Made by a program: the position numbers and the translations under genes. This document shows, piece after piece, positions 44,846-56,064 of a stretch of 64,000 nt of DNA. Below the pieces are notes generated by a model, which had not been told where the DNA came from, ran no database searches, and saw only the letters and a list, made by a program, of their open reading frames with translations. Within the stretch, counting starts at the first letter, position 1, and each line of letters starts with the position of its first letter. Source of the stretch: Cynocephalus volans (taxonomy: Eukaryota; Chordata; Mammalia; Dermoptera; Cynocephalidae); contig NC_084461.1 in the NCBI RefSeq assembly GCF_027409185.1, forward strand, positions 188,578,001 through 188,642,000. Reading direction: 5' to 3'.

Positions 44846-45450
44846 GCCTTGCTGGTTCTCCCAGTGGCTGCTGGAGAAGCCCAGGGTGGCGTCTACACTA
44901 TTCCTGGGTTTCCCAGCAGCTCAGAATGAGGAAATGGCTGACCCTGTCTCCTCTGTCACTCAACCCATGGTCTACCCTCCTCCAGGTTGCCAGTCTCCTT
45001 CCCATCCTGCCTGAGACTTACTCTTTACCCTTCCTAAATCCTTCTTTCTAATCAGGTCAGCGTGGAATACCGGCCTCAAAATAATAATGCCATGTGCAGC
45101 CTTTGCAGCCTCTGGATTTCCTGCTTGCTTAGCACACTGGAAACTTTGGCATGGGTATACCTGTGTCCTTTTTAAAAAAAAAAATTCTTTATTTACTCTG
45201 CTATTGTTTTTATAAGATATGACTGTTAATGAGGCTTTAATTCAAGGTCAAAGAGTCTAGAAGTTGGCGAGAAAGCCCGTTGCCCCTCTGGGCCCCACTG
45301 GACACATAAACAGCCCATGGATGGCTTTTTTCATCTCTTTTAAACAGTCCCTTTGCAACAGAGCTATTCCTCACACGAGGAGGTAAAATATTTGAACTGA
45401 CTGTATTGCCTGTTCCTAACTGTTTGCAAAATGCAGCCATGCCCCCCCTA
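44846..45450. other. Unique intron
   Basis: A poly-A run at 45174-45183. No repeat named after 45060. Confidence 0.4.
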
Positions 45451-46260
45451 GTCTTTATTTATTTTTTCCTTTTCTGTAGTTCAAGGGAAATAATTTATTA
45501 ACTTGGGAATTAGAAATATTGTTCCCCAATCTCACAGCCCACCCCCATGCTGAGGCCAGAGCCAGGCTGCCTGCCCTGATTGGGGAGTTGAGAAAGGCCG
45601 CTCCGTCAAAGGCACAGCGCAGCAAGGCCCAGGCGGACGTAGGTAATGTATTCACAGTCATGACACACAGACCCCGAGTGTCTTGAACCCCAGCCTCCGG
45701 GGACTGGCGAGGCCACGCCATTGACCTGAACCCCCTGGACTGCCGCCCTGGTCTAAATCCATCAGATTCGCTATCCCGTCTTGGACCACTGAATAATTTA
45801 CGGTCCCTCAGAGCGGCGAGGAGTGGGTCACTGGGGTTCATGGGTTAATAACAGGTTTGGTTTTCGATGTCAGCAGCTCTCTTGATAACGTATGAAAGAA
45901 TCCTATTCTGTTGATTAGATTTTGAAATGGATCAATTTTTAATCAGCCAAACACCTGACTCACTCAATAAGTGTTGCATTGTGGAGACAGGATGGAGGCC
46001 GGCTTTATTTACAGGAGTGTTTGTTTTTTGGGGGCCATACGCAAATTCCCACCCAGATCCCTCCTCCTGGAAGAAATTGACCTGATTATCTCCCACCTCA
46101 AATGGCAGTGTTTGATTCACCTTCTGATTAGTTGGGAAATCCATGGGTCTGTTTAAGAGATAAGAACAGCAGCTAAAGGTTTGATTTAGTCATCCGTGGT
46201 TATTGATGGAAAAAACATTTATTTGCCAATGAAGAAATTTTGCTTAATGTAACAGCAAGA
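45451..46260. promoter_or_regulatory. Candidate conserved regulatory block
   Basis: About 800 bases free of repeats. It includes CpGs well above the intron background at 45595-45830, then A+T-rich text with ctgttgattagattttg, atggatcaatttttaatcag (45928-45947; ATCAAT core), gacctgattatctccc and ccttctgattagttggg. The change from CpG-bearing to homeodomain-motif-rich DNA resembles an intronic enhancer or alternative promoter. The 128-codon minus frame at 45455-45841 is not supported as a gene. Confidence 0.45.
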
Positions 46261-46439
46261 AAGAGAAAAGGAAACAAAGGGAGCCTAGGCAGTACCCAGG
46301 GATGGCAAAGGCATTTTAGATGTGGGGGTAGCTGGGTTTCCAGCCCTGTCCTCTGAGATTTTCAAAACAGTGGTATGGAAATGGATGAATGAATCCATTG
46401 AATTCGTAGAAGGTTGATTGTAGGAGGGGGGTTGCTTCT
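46261..46439. other. Unique intron
   Basis: Nothing recognised. Confidence 0.4.
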
Positions 46440-47010
46440 GGTCTTTTTATTTATTCCCTCCACAAACAGCTGAGCACATGCTTTGTGCCAGGCACTGTGC
46501 CGGGCATCAGGATGAAGTTGCCATCGAGAGAGACAAGGTTCCTGCCCTTCTAGGGCTTCCATTACAGTCAGGGGAGCCAGGCAGTAGAGAAGGGACAAAG
46601 AAGCATAATCACAAAACATGCCAAGCATGTGAGGAAACAGGGAGGAAGTTGTGGGAGAAAAGAGCATCTCACTTCAGTTATGCTCAAGGAAAGTGTCCAT
46701 GAGTGAAGAGAAATGGGGAGAGCACCAGGCTGCAGGGACAAGGTTAAGGGTCTGCAGGCTGGCATGCTGCAGGAGCCAGGTAAGGCCAGGTAGCAGGTGA
46801 ATGGCTAACAACTGGGAGAGAGATGGAAGGGGGGCTGGGAAGGTAAACAGGGGCTGGATTAGGTCAGGGAAGGAGCTTGGCTTTTATCTACAGTGCACTG
46901 GGGAACCATGGGGAGGTTGTGAACAGGGGAGTGGCTTGTTTCAGTTTTGCATTGGAAAAGATCAATCTAAGCAGAGTGGGCTGGACACCTGGAGACTGCT
47001 GAAGGGCCTG
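46440..47010 (-). repeat. L2 LINE 3' region, long copy
   Basis: Antisense L2: ttgtgccaggcactgtgccg, aaggttcctgcccttctagg, aggtaaggccaggtagcagg and aagatcaatctaagcagagt. Confidence 0.85.
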
Positions 47011-47379
47011 CTGTGGCTATCTGGCGAGCAAGGATGGGAGTTCCAACAAGGGACAGCATAGAGTGGGGGAAGGGGATGAACCTGGCAATTCTGGTCCATG
47101 GCCAGGTGGCTGAGGAAGAGGAGGAGGTGCTTGGGGCCAGCTGTGCCTGGAGAGGCCTGTAGCCCCCAGCCTGCAGTGGCCTGACCTGGGAAGGGAGGGA
47201 CAGTCTGTGGCAGAACATTTCCTCTCTGTGGACTGGGCCCTTGGACTCTTTCTCAAAATGGAAGAGCTGGAAATAGGTGGCACAGAGGTTGGGGATGTAA
47301 GCTGTGAAGTCAGATGTGGGGGCTTCAGATCTTAGCACTGCCTTTTATAAGCTGGTGGCCTCAGACAAATTGTCCTTTG
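47011..47379. other. Unique intron
   Basis: Nothing recognised. Overlapping minus frames of 88-123 codons have no domain. Confidence 0.4.
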
Positions 47380-47595
47380 CATGTACAAGCAAGTTAGAAT
47401 AAATTTTGTATAGAACTTTCCAGAAGGATTCATAAGAAACTGCCAACAGTGGTTGCCCCTGGGAAGGGGGTCTTGGGGTGGATGGGAGATTGACTTTCTC
47501 TTCTGTACCCCTCTGGTAGCCTCTGAATTTATGCCACAGGCATGTTCTATCTGGTTGAAATTGTTCACACCATTTGCAACATGCTGTGACATACA
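47380..47595. repeat. Old interspersed repeat, unassigned
   Basis: aaactgccaacagtggttgc followed by cccctgggaagggg is a phrase seen in many mammalian repeats. Family not named. Confidence 0.45.
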
Positions 47596-47639
47596 CTGGT
47601 GGGGACCTGCAGTGGCATTTGGAGCAAGGACTGGTGTTG

Positions 47640-47720
47640 CAACCCCCGTTTTATAGATGAGGTTCAGAGAGGGGCAGCCACTTGGCTATGATCACACAGC
47701 TATCCCTAGTGGGCTACTTC
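47640..47720 (+). repeat. MIR SINE fragment
   Basis: gttttatagatgaggttcag and atgatcacacagctatccct. Confidence 0.75.
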
Positions 47721-48170
47721 TCAGGCCCTAAGCCCTCTCTCTCCTCTGAGGTTGGCTTGTCTTCCTCATTGATGTTGGTTGAGGTTGTGGACTTGGTGGG
47801 ACTTGGAGGAGCTGGGTTTTCCCTGGCACGAGTAGCGATTTCTCATTCCCCAGTGCTCTGTTCTGAGAACCATCGATTGGGCAGCTTTATTTATTAGCTT
47901 AATCTTTGCACATCCCTCAGCAATGCTGTTCTCTCACCTGCTTTGTCGAGGGGCACACATGTACACCTGTGTGTATGTCTGCATAGGTTTCTGTGGTATG
48001 CACGAGCCTCTGAGTGTCTGTGTGGGATGTTCTGAGCATGGCTTTGGGACTGTTTGGGAGGACCTTCCTTTGCAACTCTCCTTGGTGACAAGCAGCTTTC
48101 ACAAGCATCTTAATCCAGGTGTGACACACTGCAGTTGCTTACTGAAGGATCTCAGTGGAAAGAACCACCT
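47721..48170. other. Unique intron
   Basis: Nothing recognised. Confidence 0.4.
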
Positions 48171-48174
48171 GATT

Positions 48175-48300
48175 TAGTATCGGGAGTCCTGGGTTTGAGT
48201 TCTGGCAAGCGTACTTGCTTGCTGTGTGACCTTGAGCAAGTCACCTCTGTTCTCTATGCCTCAATTTATCGTCTCTAAAATGGGAATGACAAGAATAGCT
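48175..48300 (-). repeat. MIR SINE fragment
   Basis: gtcctgggtttgagttctgg, gctgtgtgaccttgagcaag and ctaaaatgggaatgacaaga. Confidence 0.88.
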
Positions 48301-48304
48301 GACC

Positions 48305-48460
48305 TTCTCCTTGTTCTTTGAACAGGCCGAGCACAGTCCTACCCCAGGGCCTTTGCACTTGTGGTTCCCCCTTTTCTCACATGTCGGCCTGCCCTGCTCC
48401 TTCACTTCAAAGTTGCCTTCTCAGAAAGGCCTTCCCCTGGTCACCCTAAAATCTCATAGC
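48305..48460 (+). repeat. L2 LINE fragment
   Basis: cccagggcctttgcacttgt and ccttctcagaaaggccttcc in L2 sense order. Confidence 0.85.
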
Positions 48461-48461
48461 A

Positions 48462-48515
48462 CACACACATGTACACACACATATTTATACACACACACAT
48501 ACACTCACATACACC
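48462..48515. repeat. Interrupted (CA)n microsatellite
   Basis: acac runs broken by atgt and tatttat. Confidence 0.9.
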
Positions 48516-48529
48516 CCTCACTTCCCTTC

Positions 48530-48945
48530 TAATATGGGGTGAATGTTTGTCCTCTCCGAAGCTCATGTAGGAACTTGATTCCAAATGTGGCAGTGTTGAA
48601 AGGTAGGGCCTTTAAGAGGTGATTGGATTGTGAGGACTATGTTCTTGTGAATGGATTAATCCATTCATGGAGTAATAGGTTAATGGTTTAATGAATTATC
48701 ATGGGTGTGGACTGGTGGCTTTACAAGACTATGCAAGCTCTCTTCTCCCCTCCTTGACATGTGACATCCTGAGTCACCATGGGACTCTGTAGAGATTCCC
48801 AGCCCAGAAAATGGTCCTCACCAGATGTGTGCCTCCTGGACCTTGGACTTCCCAGCCTCCAGAACTGTAAGAAGTAAATTTTATTTTCTTGTAAATTATC
48901 CAGTTCCAGGTATTCTCTTATAAGCAACAGAAATGGACAGTACAC
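48530..48945 (+). mobile_element. MST-type MaLR solo LTR
   Basis: Opens atatggggtgaatgtttgtc, has agggcctttaagaggtgatt in the middle and cttcccagcctccagaactg near the 3' end, as in MST/THE1-like LTRs. It is a solo LTR; no retroviral coding sequence is attached. It carries an internal 5'-catt/aatg duplication-like stretch at 48651-48700. Confidence 0.8.
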
Positions 48946-49165
48946 TTCCCTGCTATATTTTTTTCTTCCTCAGCACTTAATACGATTGAACATATGTATT
49001 TTACCCTTTTATCTTGTTCACTGATTTCTCTCATTAAAATGTCAGTTCCAGGAAGGCAGGGATTTTGGTCTGTTTTGCTTACTGCTATCTTCCTGGCACC
49101 TAAAGTGGCACTTGGCACATAGTAGGTGTTCAATAAATATCTGTTGAAGGAATGAATACAATAAA
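48946..49165 (+). repeat. L2 LINE 3' end
   Basis: ttccaggaaggcagggattt, tttgcttactgctatcttcc, then agtaggtgttcaataaatat. Confidence 0.92.
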
Positions 49166-49249
49166 TCAATATAATGTAAGGCACTTAGCATAGCTCCTGG
49201 TATATAGTAAGCACTTAACAAATTTGAGTTACTACTGCTACTATTATTG

Positions 49250-49415
49250 CTAGTAAGCTTTTTTGAGCCTCAGTTTTCTCATCGATAATGTGGAGATGCT
49301 GCTGATAAGAGCTCTCATAGGGTTGTTGTGAAGATTCAATGATGTGGATATCAAATTCTTGCTATAGCTCCTGACACAGTAATTATTCAATAAATAGGAA
49401 CTATTATAGCTGTAG
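49250..49415 (-). repeat. MIR SINE
   Basis: tttgagcctcagttttctca, gggttgttgtgaagattcaa and ctgacacagtaattattcaa. Confidence 0.87.
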
Positions 49416-49419
49416 CTAC

Positions 49420-50825
49420 GAGATGAATAATAAAGGCCTCCCTAGTTATGGGAGTATTTGGGGGAAGTGGAGTTAGTGTCTGGAACTCAGGGACCCAGCC
49501 CTTGCCACCCTGTCACTGGTCCTGATTGACTACTGCAGGGGTTGGGGCACTGATTGCTCTTTTGCCTCCAGCTATCACCTACCCAGGGTGTTTAGTTAAG
49601 ATTTACGAACACTCCTTGGGAGTCCAGCTTTCTCAAGGGGTGTCTCAAATTCTTCCAAAGTTTGTTTGATTTTGTTTTCAGTTTTTAGAAAAAGGATGGA
49701 AAGGTTTTTGTTTGTTTGTTTCTTAGGAGGGAAAGACCAATTGATATTTATTTTCCCTGGGAAACATCCCCAGCGCATTGCTGTATGGATAAAAGCCACT
49801 GCCGAGCAGCATGTATGGTGTGATTTCTGTAAACTAAAAAAGCAGAGCCTCCCCTGGCCAAGAACTGGGGAGAGGGCCATCTGGGACTCTTAACTGCAAG
49901 CAAGCAACGGAAACCGCCTCCACCTCCCACCAGGACTCATAGGGGCTTCTCCACCCACAGGAAGGGGATGCTGATGCTGGCTGCCCAAAAAGCATGAAAG
50001 GTGTTCATAACAGTTGGGAGGGGCTGCGACAGGGTGAGGAGGGAACCCCAAATGCAGATAAGGGGGATTGCTGGAATTGGCGCTGCCGCAGTGGCCAGCT
50101 AGTGCCCACTGTGTGGCCCAAGATAGAGTAAAAAGCGATTAGCAGATGCCGTCATGATCTCCTTGGACTTTTCAGTGTCTTCTGGCAAGCTTCCACCTGC
50201 TGGTGACTGCATCTGTGCCTGGGGTTTTTTTTTTTTTAAGCCAAAAGACCACTTGGCCTGAGAGTGGGGCATGTCAGAAGTATTCAGGCCATAACCCCTG
50301 GGAGCAGCCGGCAGCTCTCAGGAGCAGGTGTGTACTTGCCCCAGCTCCTTCTCCTGAGTGGGATGATTCTGAGGCCTGTCTGCTCTTTCTTTGGGGGTAG
50401 AGATTATAGGCAATTTTTGTGTTTGGCTTTCTTAAGGAGGTTTTTTGGTTTTCAGGATGGAGAATGTATTATTTTGTCAACCAGGAAGGTTGGGGGTGTT
50501 TGTGTGGGGACAGCTGGTAGCAGGTAGCTCTGTGTCTCTTCTCATATTGTGGACAGAGCAATTCAGGCTTCTTCATCGAGCAAAAATGAAGGGAAAAGAG
50601 AGAGAGAGGAAAAGTAGGAAATCAGTACTTCATAAGGCACAACTAAAGGAATTGGAGTCAGTCCTAATAAAAGGCTGACACTCTGAATTGGTTTGCATTT
50701 TAGGAGTTTTCTGGATTTGAAAATTCAGTGGGAAGAGGGAAATGAATTAATTCTACATCTGTTGAACTATGTGTCAAGCTCTGTTGGGTACTTTTGGGGG
50801 GAGAGATGGGTGAGACCAAGTTTCC
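49420..50825. other. Mostly unique intron
   Basis: A ttg-rich run at 49706-49723 and a T run at 50224-50237. No repeat named and no exon seen. Confidence 0.4.
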
Positions 50826-50829
50826 CAAA

Positions 50830-51260
50830 GAGTCTAAAGAACTAATAAACAGCAGTGACCCAAGCTGGACAGGGATGGCAGGTGGCCCCTGGGGAAGCTG
50901 AAGCCCAGGATGTGGGGGCAGAGGAGAAATAGTGGTTAGATCAGATGGGGCTGGGACAGAGGACCGGGCATTTGCAACAAGCGTTGAAACCTGGAAGACT
51001 CTCCAGGATGGAGAGATGGAGGAGGCAGGTGCTCCAGGAGCAAAGGACAGTGGGGGCAAAGGCCCGGAGGTGGGAAGGCCAGGGCCATGCCAGGGGAGCC
51101 CTGAGCAGACCTGTTTGGCTCATGCATGTTGGAAGGGCAGTGTGGAAGTTAGGCTGGTAGAATGCAGGATCCTGAGTGTCATGAAGAGGAGTTGTTGGAT
51201 AGCTTGCTGGGCCACAGAGAGCCATGGAAGGCATTTGAGCCAGGGGAGTGAGGTATTTGG
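50830..51260 (-). repeat. L2 LINE fragment, diverged
   Basis: Antisense L2 with gaggagttgttggatagctt, catggaaggcatttgagcca and a ggggagtgaggta phrase. The left part is less certain. Confidence 0.6.
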
Positions 51261-51288
51261 AGCTGTGTCTACAAGATTCCTCTATTAC

Positions 51289-51500
51289 AAGCTTTCTCAA
51301 CCTGCACACTGTTGATCGACATTTTGGGCAATTTTGTGGTGGGGGCTGTCCTCTGCATTGTAGGATGTTTAGCAACATCCCTGGCCTTGACCTACTAGGT
51401 GGCAGTTGCCTCTTCCCCAAGTTATGACCACCAAATATGTTTCCAGACATTGCCAAACATCCCCTGGGGGGCACAATCACCCTCATCTGAGAGTCACTGT
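51289..51500 (+). mobile_element. MER-class hAT element, full length
   Basis: agctttctcaacctgcacac, ctctgcattgtaggatgttt, ttccagacattgccaaacat and end gagagtcactgtg. The second copy of the family seen at 41358-41560, in the same orientation. A CTCF-like core lies at 51391-51406. Confidence 0.85.
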
Positions 51501-51904
51501 GTCAGGTTGGGTGGGAGCAGGGAGAGCAGCTAGGGAGAAGCCAGCTTGCAGGTGTGGCCCAGAACTAGGGCAGGACTCGGGAAGGAGGGTGCAGGTGTGA
51601 GAGCCTTTTTGAACAAGGGTTAGAAGGTGGAGATAGAAGGTCAAGGAGAGCAGTGAGGAGAGAGATGTGGAGCCTGCCCTTCTAGGGCCCGACGGATCCA
51701 TGGGGCCAGGGCCAGATGGGAAGAAGAACTCTTGGGATGAGGGGGATAGGGAACCCTAGAGTCGATGTATCTTGGATGTCTTCAGGGCTTGACACAAAGT
51801 GGGTCCTTAATGATCGGGAGGGTGGTGTTGAATGAACAAATGAATAAGCCAGCTATGAGGAATTTAGGGGAAAAGGACTGGGATTGATGAGGGAGTTAAG
51901 AGAC
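51501..51904. other. Mostly unique intron
   Basis: Scraps of antisense L2 may be present (ggtccttaatgatcgggagg at 51802). Nothing else recognised. Confidence 0.4.
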
Positions 51905-52400
51905 TATTTTCTATGCCATTCGTTGAGCACCTACTGTGTGCACATACAGAACTGGGCCCTGGGCACCTGCACAGCCTCCAGTCTCATGGAGGTTATAGCC
52001 TGATAAGGAAGGGTTGCCCAACAAGCAAATACACAGATAATATATGATTACAGACACTGCTGAGTGCTAAGAAAGGGAAGCATGGGAGAGTTGGTATGTG
52101 GAAGACTTGGGGCTGGCAGAGAGGTTGGGAGAAGAGGCCAGGTGGCCAGTCGGGGGTTGCTGTCAACAGGGTGGCCCACTTTGGGGCAGAGCAAATAAGC
52201 CCCCTCCTTGGTACAGAGAGGGGTGAGAGGAGACAGCGGAGCAATGTCCTCAAGTACTGGGGTGGGGACAGTCCAGGAAGACTTCCATGAGAGGTGACAC
52301 TTGAGCTGAGAATGGAAGGAATAGAAGTTTGCAGAGGGAAGGGCGAGGGTACAGCATGTGCAAAGGCATCGAGGCTGTGCTTGTGAGAGACCAGGGTTTA
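51905..52400 (-). repeat. L2 LINE 3' region, long copy
   Basis: Antisense L2: cgttgagcacctactgtgtg, ggttatagcctgataaggaa, gaggtgacacttgagctgag and gcatgtgcaaaggcatcgag. Confidence 0.88.
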
Positions 52401-52725
52401 TCAGGGTAGACAGAGCCTTGACTCATCTTAAACCCGCAGATAAATACGATTTCTCTTCTGACCTGCAACAGTGAGGACTGGATTGGTGGAAGTGGAGTGG
52501 TTGGTGGGTCTGGGGCTGTGGGCATTCTCAGAACCGTGAGATGAAAAAGTTTTCTGCTCCCCTTGCCTCCCTTTCCTGCTCAGCGCCGTCTCGTCTCTGT
52601 TTCCAGGGGAGCCCATGGAGAGGCCCACAGATGTCCTGCATCTGCCCACCCCCGCCTTAGCAGTTGGCAACCTGTGGATATTTTGAGAGTGTGATTTTCA
52701 GTTCCTCAGTGCACCGCCAGAGAAA
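52401..52725. other. Unique intron
   Basis: Nothing recognised. Confidence 0.4.
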
Positions 52726-53090
52726 GCAAACTTAACTTTTTCCTTTTTTAATTATTTTTTTAAGACCAATTTAAAAAGGAAAAAAAAATTTTTTTTCCAG
52801 AACAGGCCACCAGCTATTACGGAAATAGTAAAAACAGGAGTCAGAGCCAGGGCATAAGTGGTTTGTTTTAATTAGAACATTAAAGTATTTTAATGCTTAC
52901 ACTTTATATTTTTGCGAACTTGATTATATAGCATTTTAAATACCTGTGAACATTTTAAGGACTCTCAGCAGTGAATTATTTGCAGTTTCACAGGAAACTT
53001 CTATTTTAAAAGCAAAACGGTATGGGAGCGTCTGCGAAGGCTTCGCGGCAGCAACTGCACAGTATAATGTGGAGCCGCGTGCGGGAGCTT
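52726..53090. promoter_or_regulatory. Candidate conserved islet with an A/T palindrome
   Basis: Repeat-free A+T-rich DNA. 52778-52798 is a near-perfect palindrome of two G, nine A, eight T and two C. ttttaattagaacattaaag and aacttgattatatagcattt follow, then CpG-bearing text (tctgcgaaggcttcgcggca). Enhancer-like by texture only. Confidence 0.35.
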
Positions 53091-53390
53091 GGCAGGCAGC
53101 CTGCTGTGCCTGCTGTCACTCAGCTGCCCTGGCACCCCTCCTTCTGGAGAGGCCCCTGCTGGGTGCAGAGGATTTGGGGAGGGCTCAGGGCCCACCTGAG
53201 ATCTCCACACCCCCCCCAGTTACCCCAAGACCTGATGATTCTTCCTCCTGAATATGTCTCAAGTGTGTCACTCTGTCCCTTCCTCTCATTGCCACTTGGA
53301 TGACCATAGAAGACCCCTCATTGGGCTCCTGGCTTCAGTTTTTGCCCCCTCCAGGCCTCTCTCCACCCAGCATCCAGAACACAAGTCACT
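53091..53390. other. Unique G+C-rich intron
   Basis: Nothing recognised. Confidence 0.4.
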
Positions 53391-53392
53391 GG

Positions 53393-53490
53393 CTGGCTGG
53401 TTAGCTCAGTAGGTTAGAGCATGATGCTGATAACACCAAGGTCTGGGGTTCAATCACTATACCAGCCACCCCAAAAAACCCCCCCAAATT
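53393..53490 (+). mobile_element. Monomeric tRNA-Ile-like SINE
   Basis: Single tRNA-like unit: A box in ggttagctcagtaggttaga, arm gatgctgataacaccaaggt, B box ggttcaatcac, then a C/A-rich tail. The acceptor stem is worn and a tail replaces a proper 3' end, so it is a SINE and not a tRNA gene. A possible short duplication aagtca flanks it. Confidence 0.85.
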
Positions 53491-53669
53491 AAGTCAGTCT
53501 CCTTGCTCACTTGCTCAGAAACTTTCCAGGGGCTTCTGTGGTAGGGAGAAGAAACTTCAAGCCACAGCAAGGTCTCCAAAGCCATGGGCATTCGACCCTG
53601 CTGACTGTCCTCAGCCTATCTTCTCCCACGTGTCACCACAGCCCAGCCACACAGGCCTTCTTATCATCC

Positions 53670-53965
53670 TTTTATTCTCTTGACATTTACTGAGCACCTA
53701 CTATGTGCCGAGCATTGTTCCAGGCACTGGGGACACCACAGGGAGTGAGCCAGACAGAATTTTCTGCCTTCATGGAGCTGACCTTCTAGTTGGTGAAGAC
53801 AGGCTGTAAAGAGAAAGATAAATGAACATCATGTGATAACAATGGTGAAGAAAAGGGAAACAGTATAGAGGATGGGGTAGGGGTGTTGCTTTTGATGGGA
53901 GGAATTAGGAAGGTTTATTTGATGAGGTGACATTTAAAGGCCCAAATGCAAGGAGGGCATGAGCC
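53670..53965 (-). repeat. L2 LINE 3' end
   Basis: Antisense L2: gagcacctactatgtgccga, gttccaggcactggggacac and ttcatggagctgaccttcta. Confidence 0.92.
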
Positions 53966-54330
53966 AGTGGCGTGCTGGAGTTGGCCCAAATTGCTTATGA
54001 GAACCCCTTGTGCAGTGATGTCATGTGGATAGCTTGAAATCAGCCACAGTAAAAGTATTTATACCATGGAAATCAGCAAATGTCACAAATCTGGGCTTTC
54101 TCCTCAGAGAGCCCGTTGTTTAACTTTTACCAGCTCACATCTGGAGCAGGTCCTACAGAAATCTGGGAAGGGTTGTGAAGGGTGTTCCACACATTCCCTG
54201 AAGTGGGAATGTATTCAGGTTTGAGGAATGTTATGGAAGCCAGTAGGAATGGGACTGAGTGAGTGAAGGGGAGAGTGGAAGGGTACAAAGCCAAAAAAAT
54301 TCCTTAAATGCTTTTGGTTTCTGAAATACT
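53966..54330. other. Unique intron
   Basis: Nothing recognised. Confidence 0.4.
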
Positions 54331-54334
54331 GTTT

Positions 54335-54640
54335 GTGCCTCAGGACCTTTGCACATGCTGTTTCCCGTGCCCACAGTGCTCTTCCCCTACTGGTTCTTTC
54401 AGTTCCTGTCTCCCCCAGAGAGGCCTTATCTGACCATTTTTGCTAAAACACCACTTGATTCCCTCCCCAGCATTTGTCTCGATTTGTAATTGGGTATTAA
54501 GTTGTTTATTTGAGGTGGAGTCTGTCTCCCCCATTGGAGTGTAAGTTCTGAGAGGTCATCTTGTTCACTGCTGTCTCCTCACCTTCAAGCAAGGGCCTGC
54601 ACAGAGCAGATGGTTGATGCATTATTGTCACATCAGTGAA
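54335..54640 (+). repeat. L2 LINE 3' region
   Basis: tcaggacctttgcacatgct, agagaggccttatctgacca and agtgtaagttctgagaggtc in order. Confidence 0.9.
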
Positions 54641-55335
54641 TGCTGATGAAGAGCCTTTTCTGTGCTCAATATTGATTGGGAAGATGTCCTGAATGGTGTG
54701 AGATCAGGGATCAGGAACAGATGTGGCAATGGAGAAGCCAGAGGTTCCTATGTTGTGCACAGCCTGATTCCAGCAGCATAATTCCTAGGTCCCTTCTAGT
54801 TAACCTTGAAGCAATGTGGCAGCAAGTTAAGGTCTTTCTGTTAATAGCTACAGTAAGCATCCCCCCACAAGCCACCAACCTCTGTCAACATGAAAGAGCA
54901 TGCTCTCTGCTACTGCCAAAGACATGGGGCACATCAGACACTGAATATTCTTATTATGTCATGGCTGACACTTGTATTATCACAAGAGCAATGGATGTCG
55001 GGAGCCCAGGAATTAAGATGAAGTTTGTTTCATTGCTAGAGAAAGTGCTTAGCCCACTGGTGCCTGGGACTGTGTGGCCCAAGGTGCAGTGAGGAGGGAA
55101 ACATTTTGATCAAAGGAAACGGGTCTGGCTGACCTGATATTTCTTTTTCTAATGGTGAGTGCTTAGAACACATTGATTAAGGTGATCAGCATTTAGGTCT
55201 TTCATAGTTAATGAGGAACTGTCCAATTTATATTGGAAACAGTCACTTCCCAGAACCTTTAATGAGGCGTGCAGTGCCCGTGAGAGGAAGACACTTAATA
55301 TCACATCACTGGACGTGGAGCGAAGCGGAAGAGTG
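54641..55335. other. Unique intron
   Basis: The 138-codon plus frame at 54676-55092 has no recognised domain. No repeat named. Confidence 0.4.
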
Positions 55336-55339
55336 CTCC

Positions 55340-55590
55340 TTTTTCAGGCCAACAGAGCGACTCCCTCTGTGTTTGAGGGTTCAAGTCCTGGCTCTGCCCT
55401 TCTCAGCCATATACCCTTTGGCAGGTTGCTAAGCCTCTTGGAACCTCAGTTTCCTCTTCTGTGAAATGGGGCTAATAGTGCATTTATCTCAGGGAATGTT
55501 TATGGTTTCTGAGGATTAAAAGTGGTGATGGGTGTAAAAATCTTAGAACAATGCCGAACATGGTAAGCACTCAAGAAATGTTACCTGTTG
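55340..55590 (-). repeat. MIR SINE
   Basis: gagggttcaagtcctggctc, tggaacctcagtttcctctt and atggtaagcactcaagaaat. Confidence 0.9.
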
Positions 55591-55889
55591 TTATTCGAGC
55601 CATCAAGTGACAGTACTTCCTAAAGCCTATGAAATGGAAACTTCATAGGCTTTGTTCCACTATGACAAGGAACCTTCTAAAGAAAACGCCCTGAATGAAA
55701 AAGAGTTTTCTGGCCACTGACTGTTTGCTTCATCTTGGGGTGATGCATGTTTAACTAGAAAGTAATACTTTTCCTTGAGAAAATGTACCCAAGTGCTTAG
55801 CACTTGACCTGGCTCTTTGGAGCAGCCACTAATTTTATCATTAACTGGAGAGTTCTTCCCATTTCTATGCATATTGCTGCAGTGGGCTT

Positions 55890-56037
55890 TGCCATAAGTT
55901 GCCTGTTCAGTTACTCCATTTTATATTATCCAAGAAGGCAGAGGTCCGTGTCTGCCTATTCACTGCTGTATCCTCAGTGCATAGAACAGCGCCTGCACAT
56001 AGTAGGTGCTCAGTAAATATCTGTTGAATGAATGAAA
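55890..56037 (+). repeat. L2 LINE 3' end
   Basis: gccataagttgcctgttcag is unclear, but ctgctgtatcctcagtgcat, tagtaggtgctcagtaaata and the tgaatgaatga end are diagnostic. Confidence 0.9.
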
Positions 56038-56064
56038 TTATATGACTATAGGGGTTTCAGAAAG

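Noticed and set aside
45455..45841. 128-codon minus-strand frame in the CpG-bearing block.
   Set aside because: No recognisable domain or splice context. Kept only as part of a regulatory-block hypothesis.
53393..53490. tRNA gene candidate (A and B boxes, tRNA-Ile-like).
   Set aside because: The stems are mismatched, it ends in a C/A-rich tail, and relatives occur at 41643 and 59867. It is a SINE.
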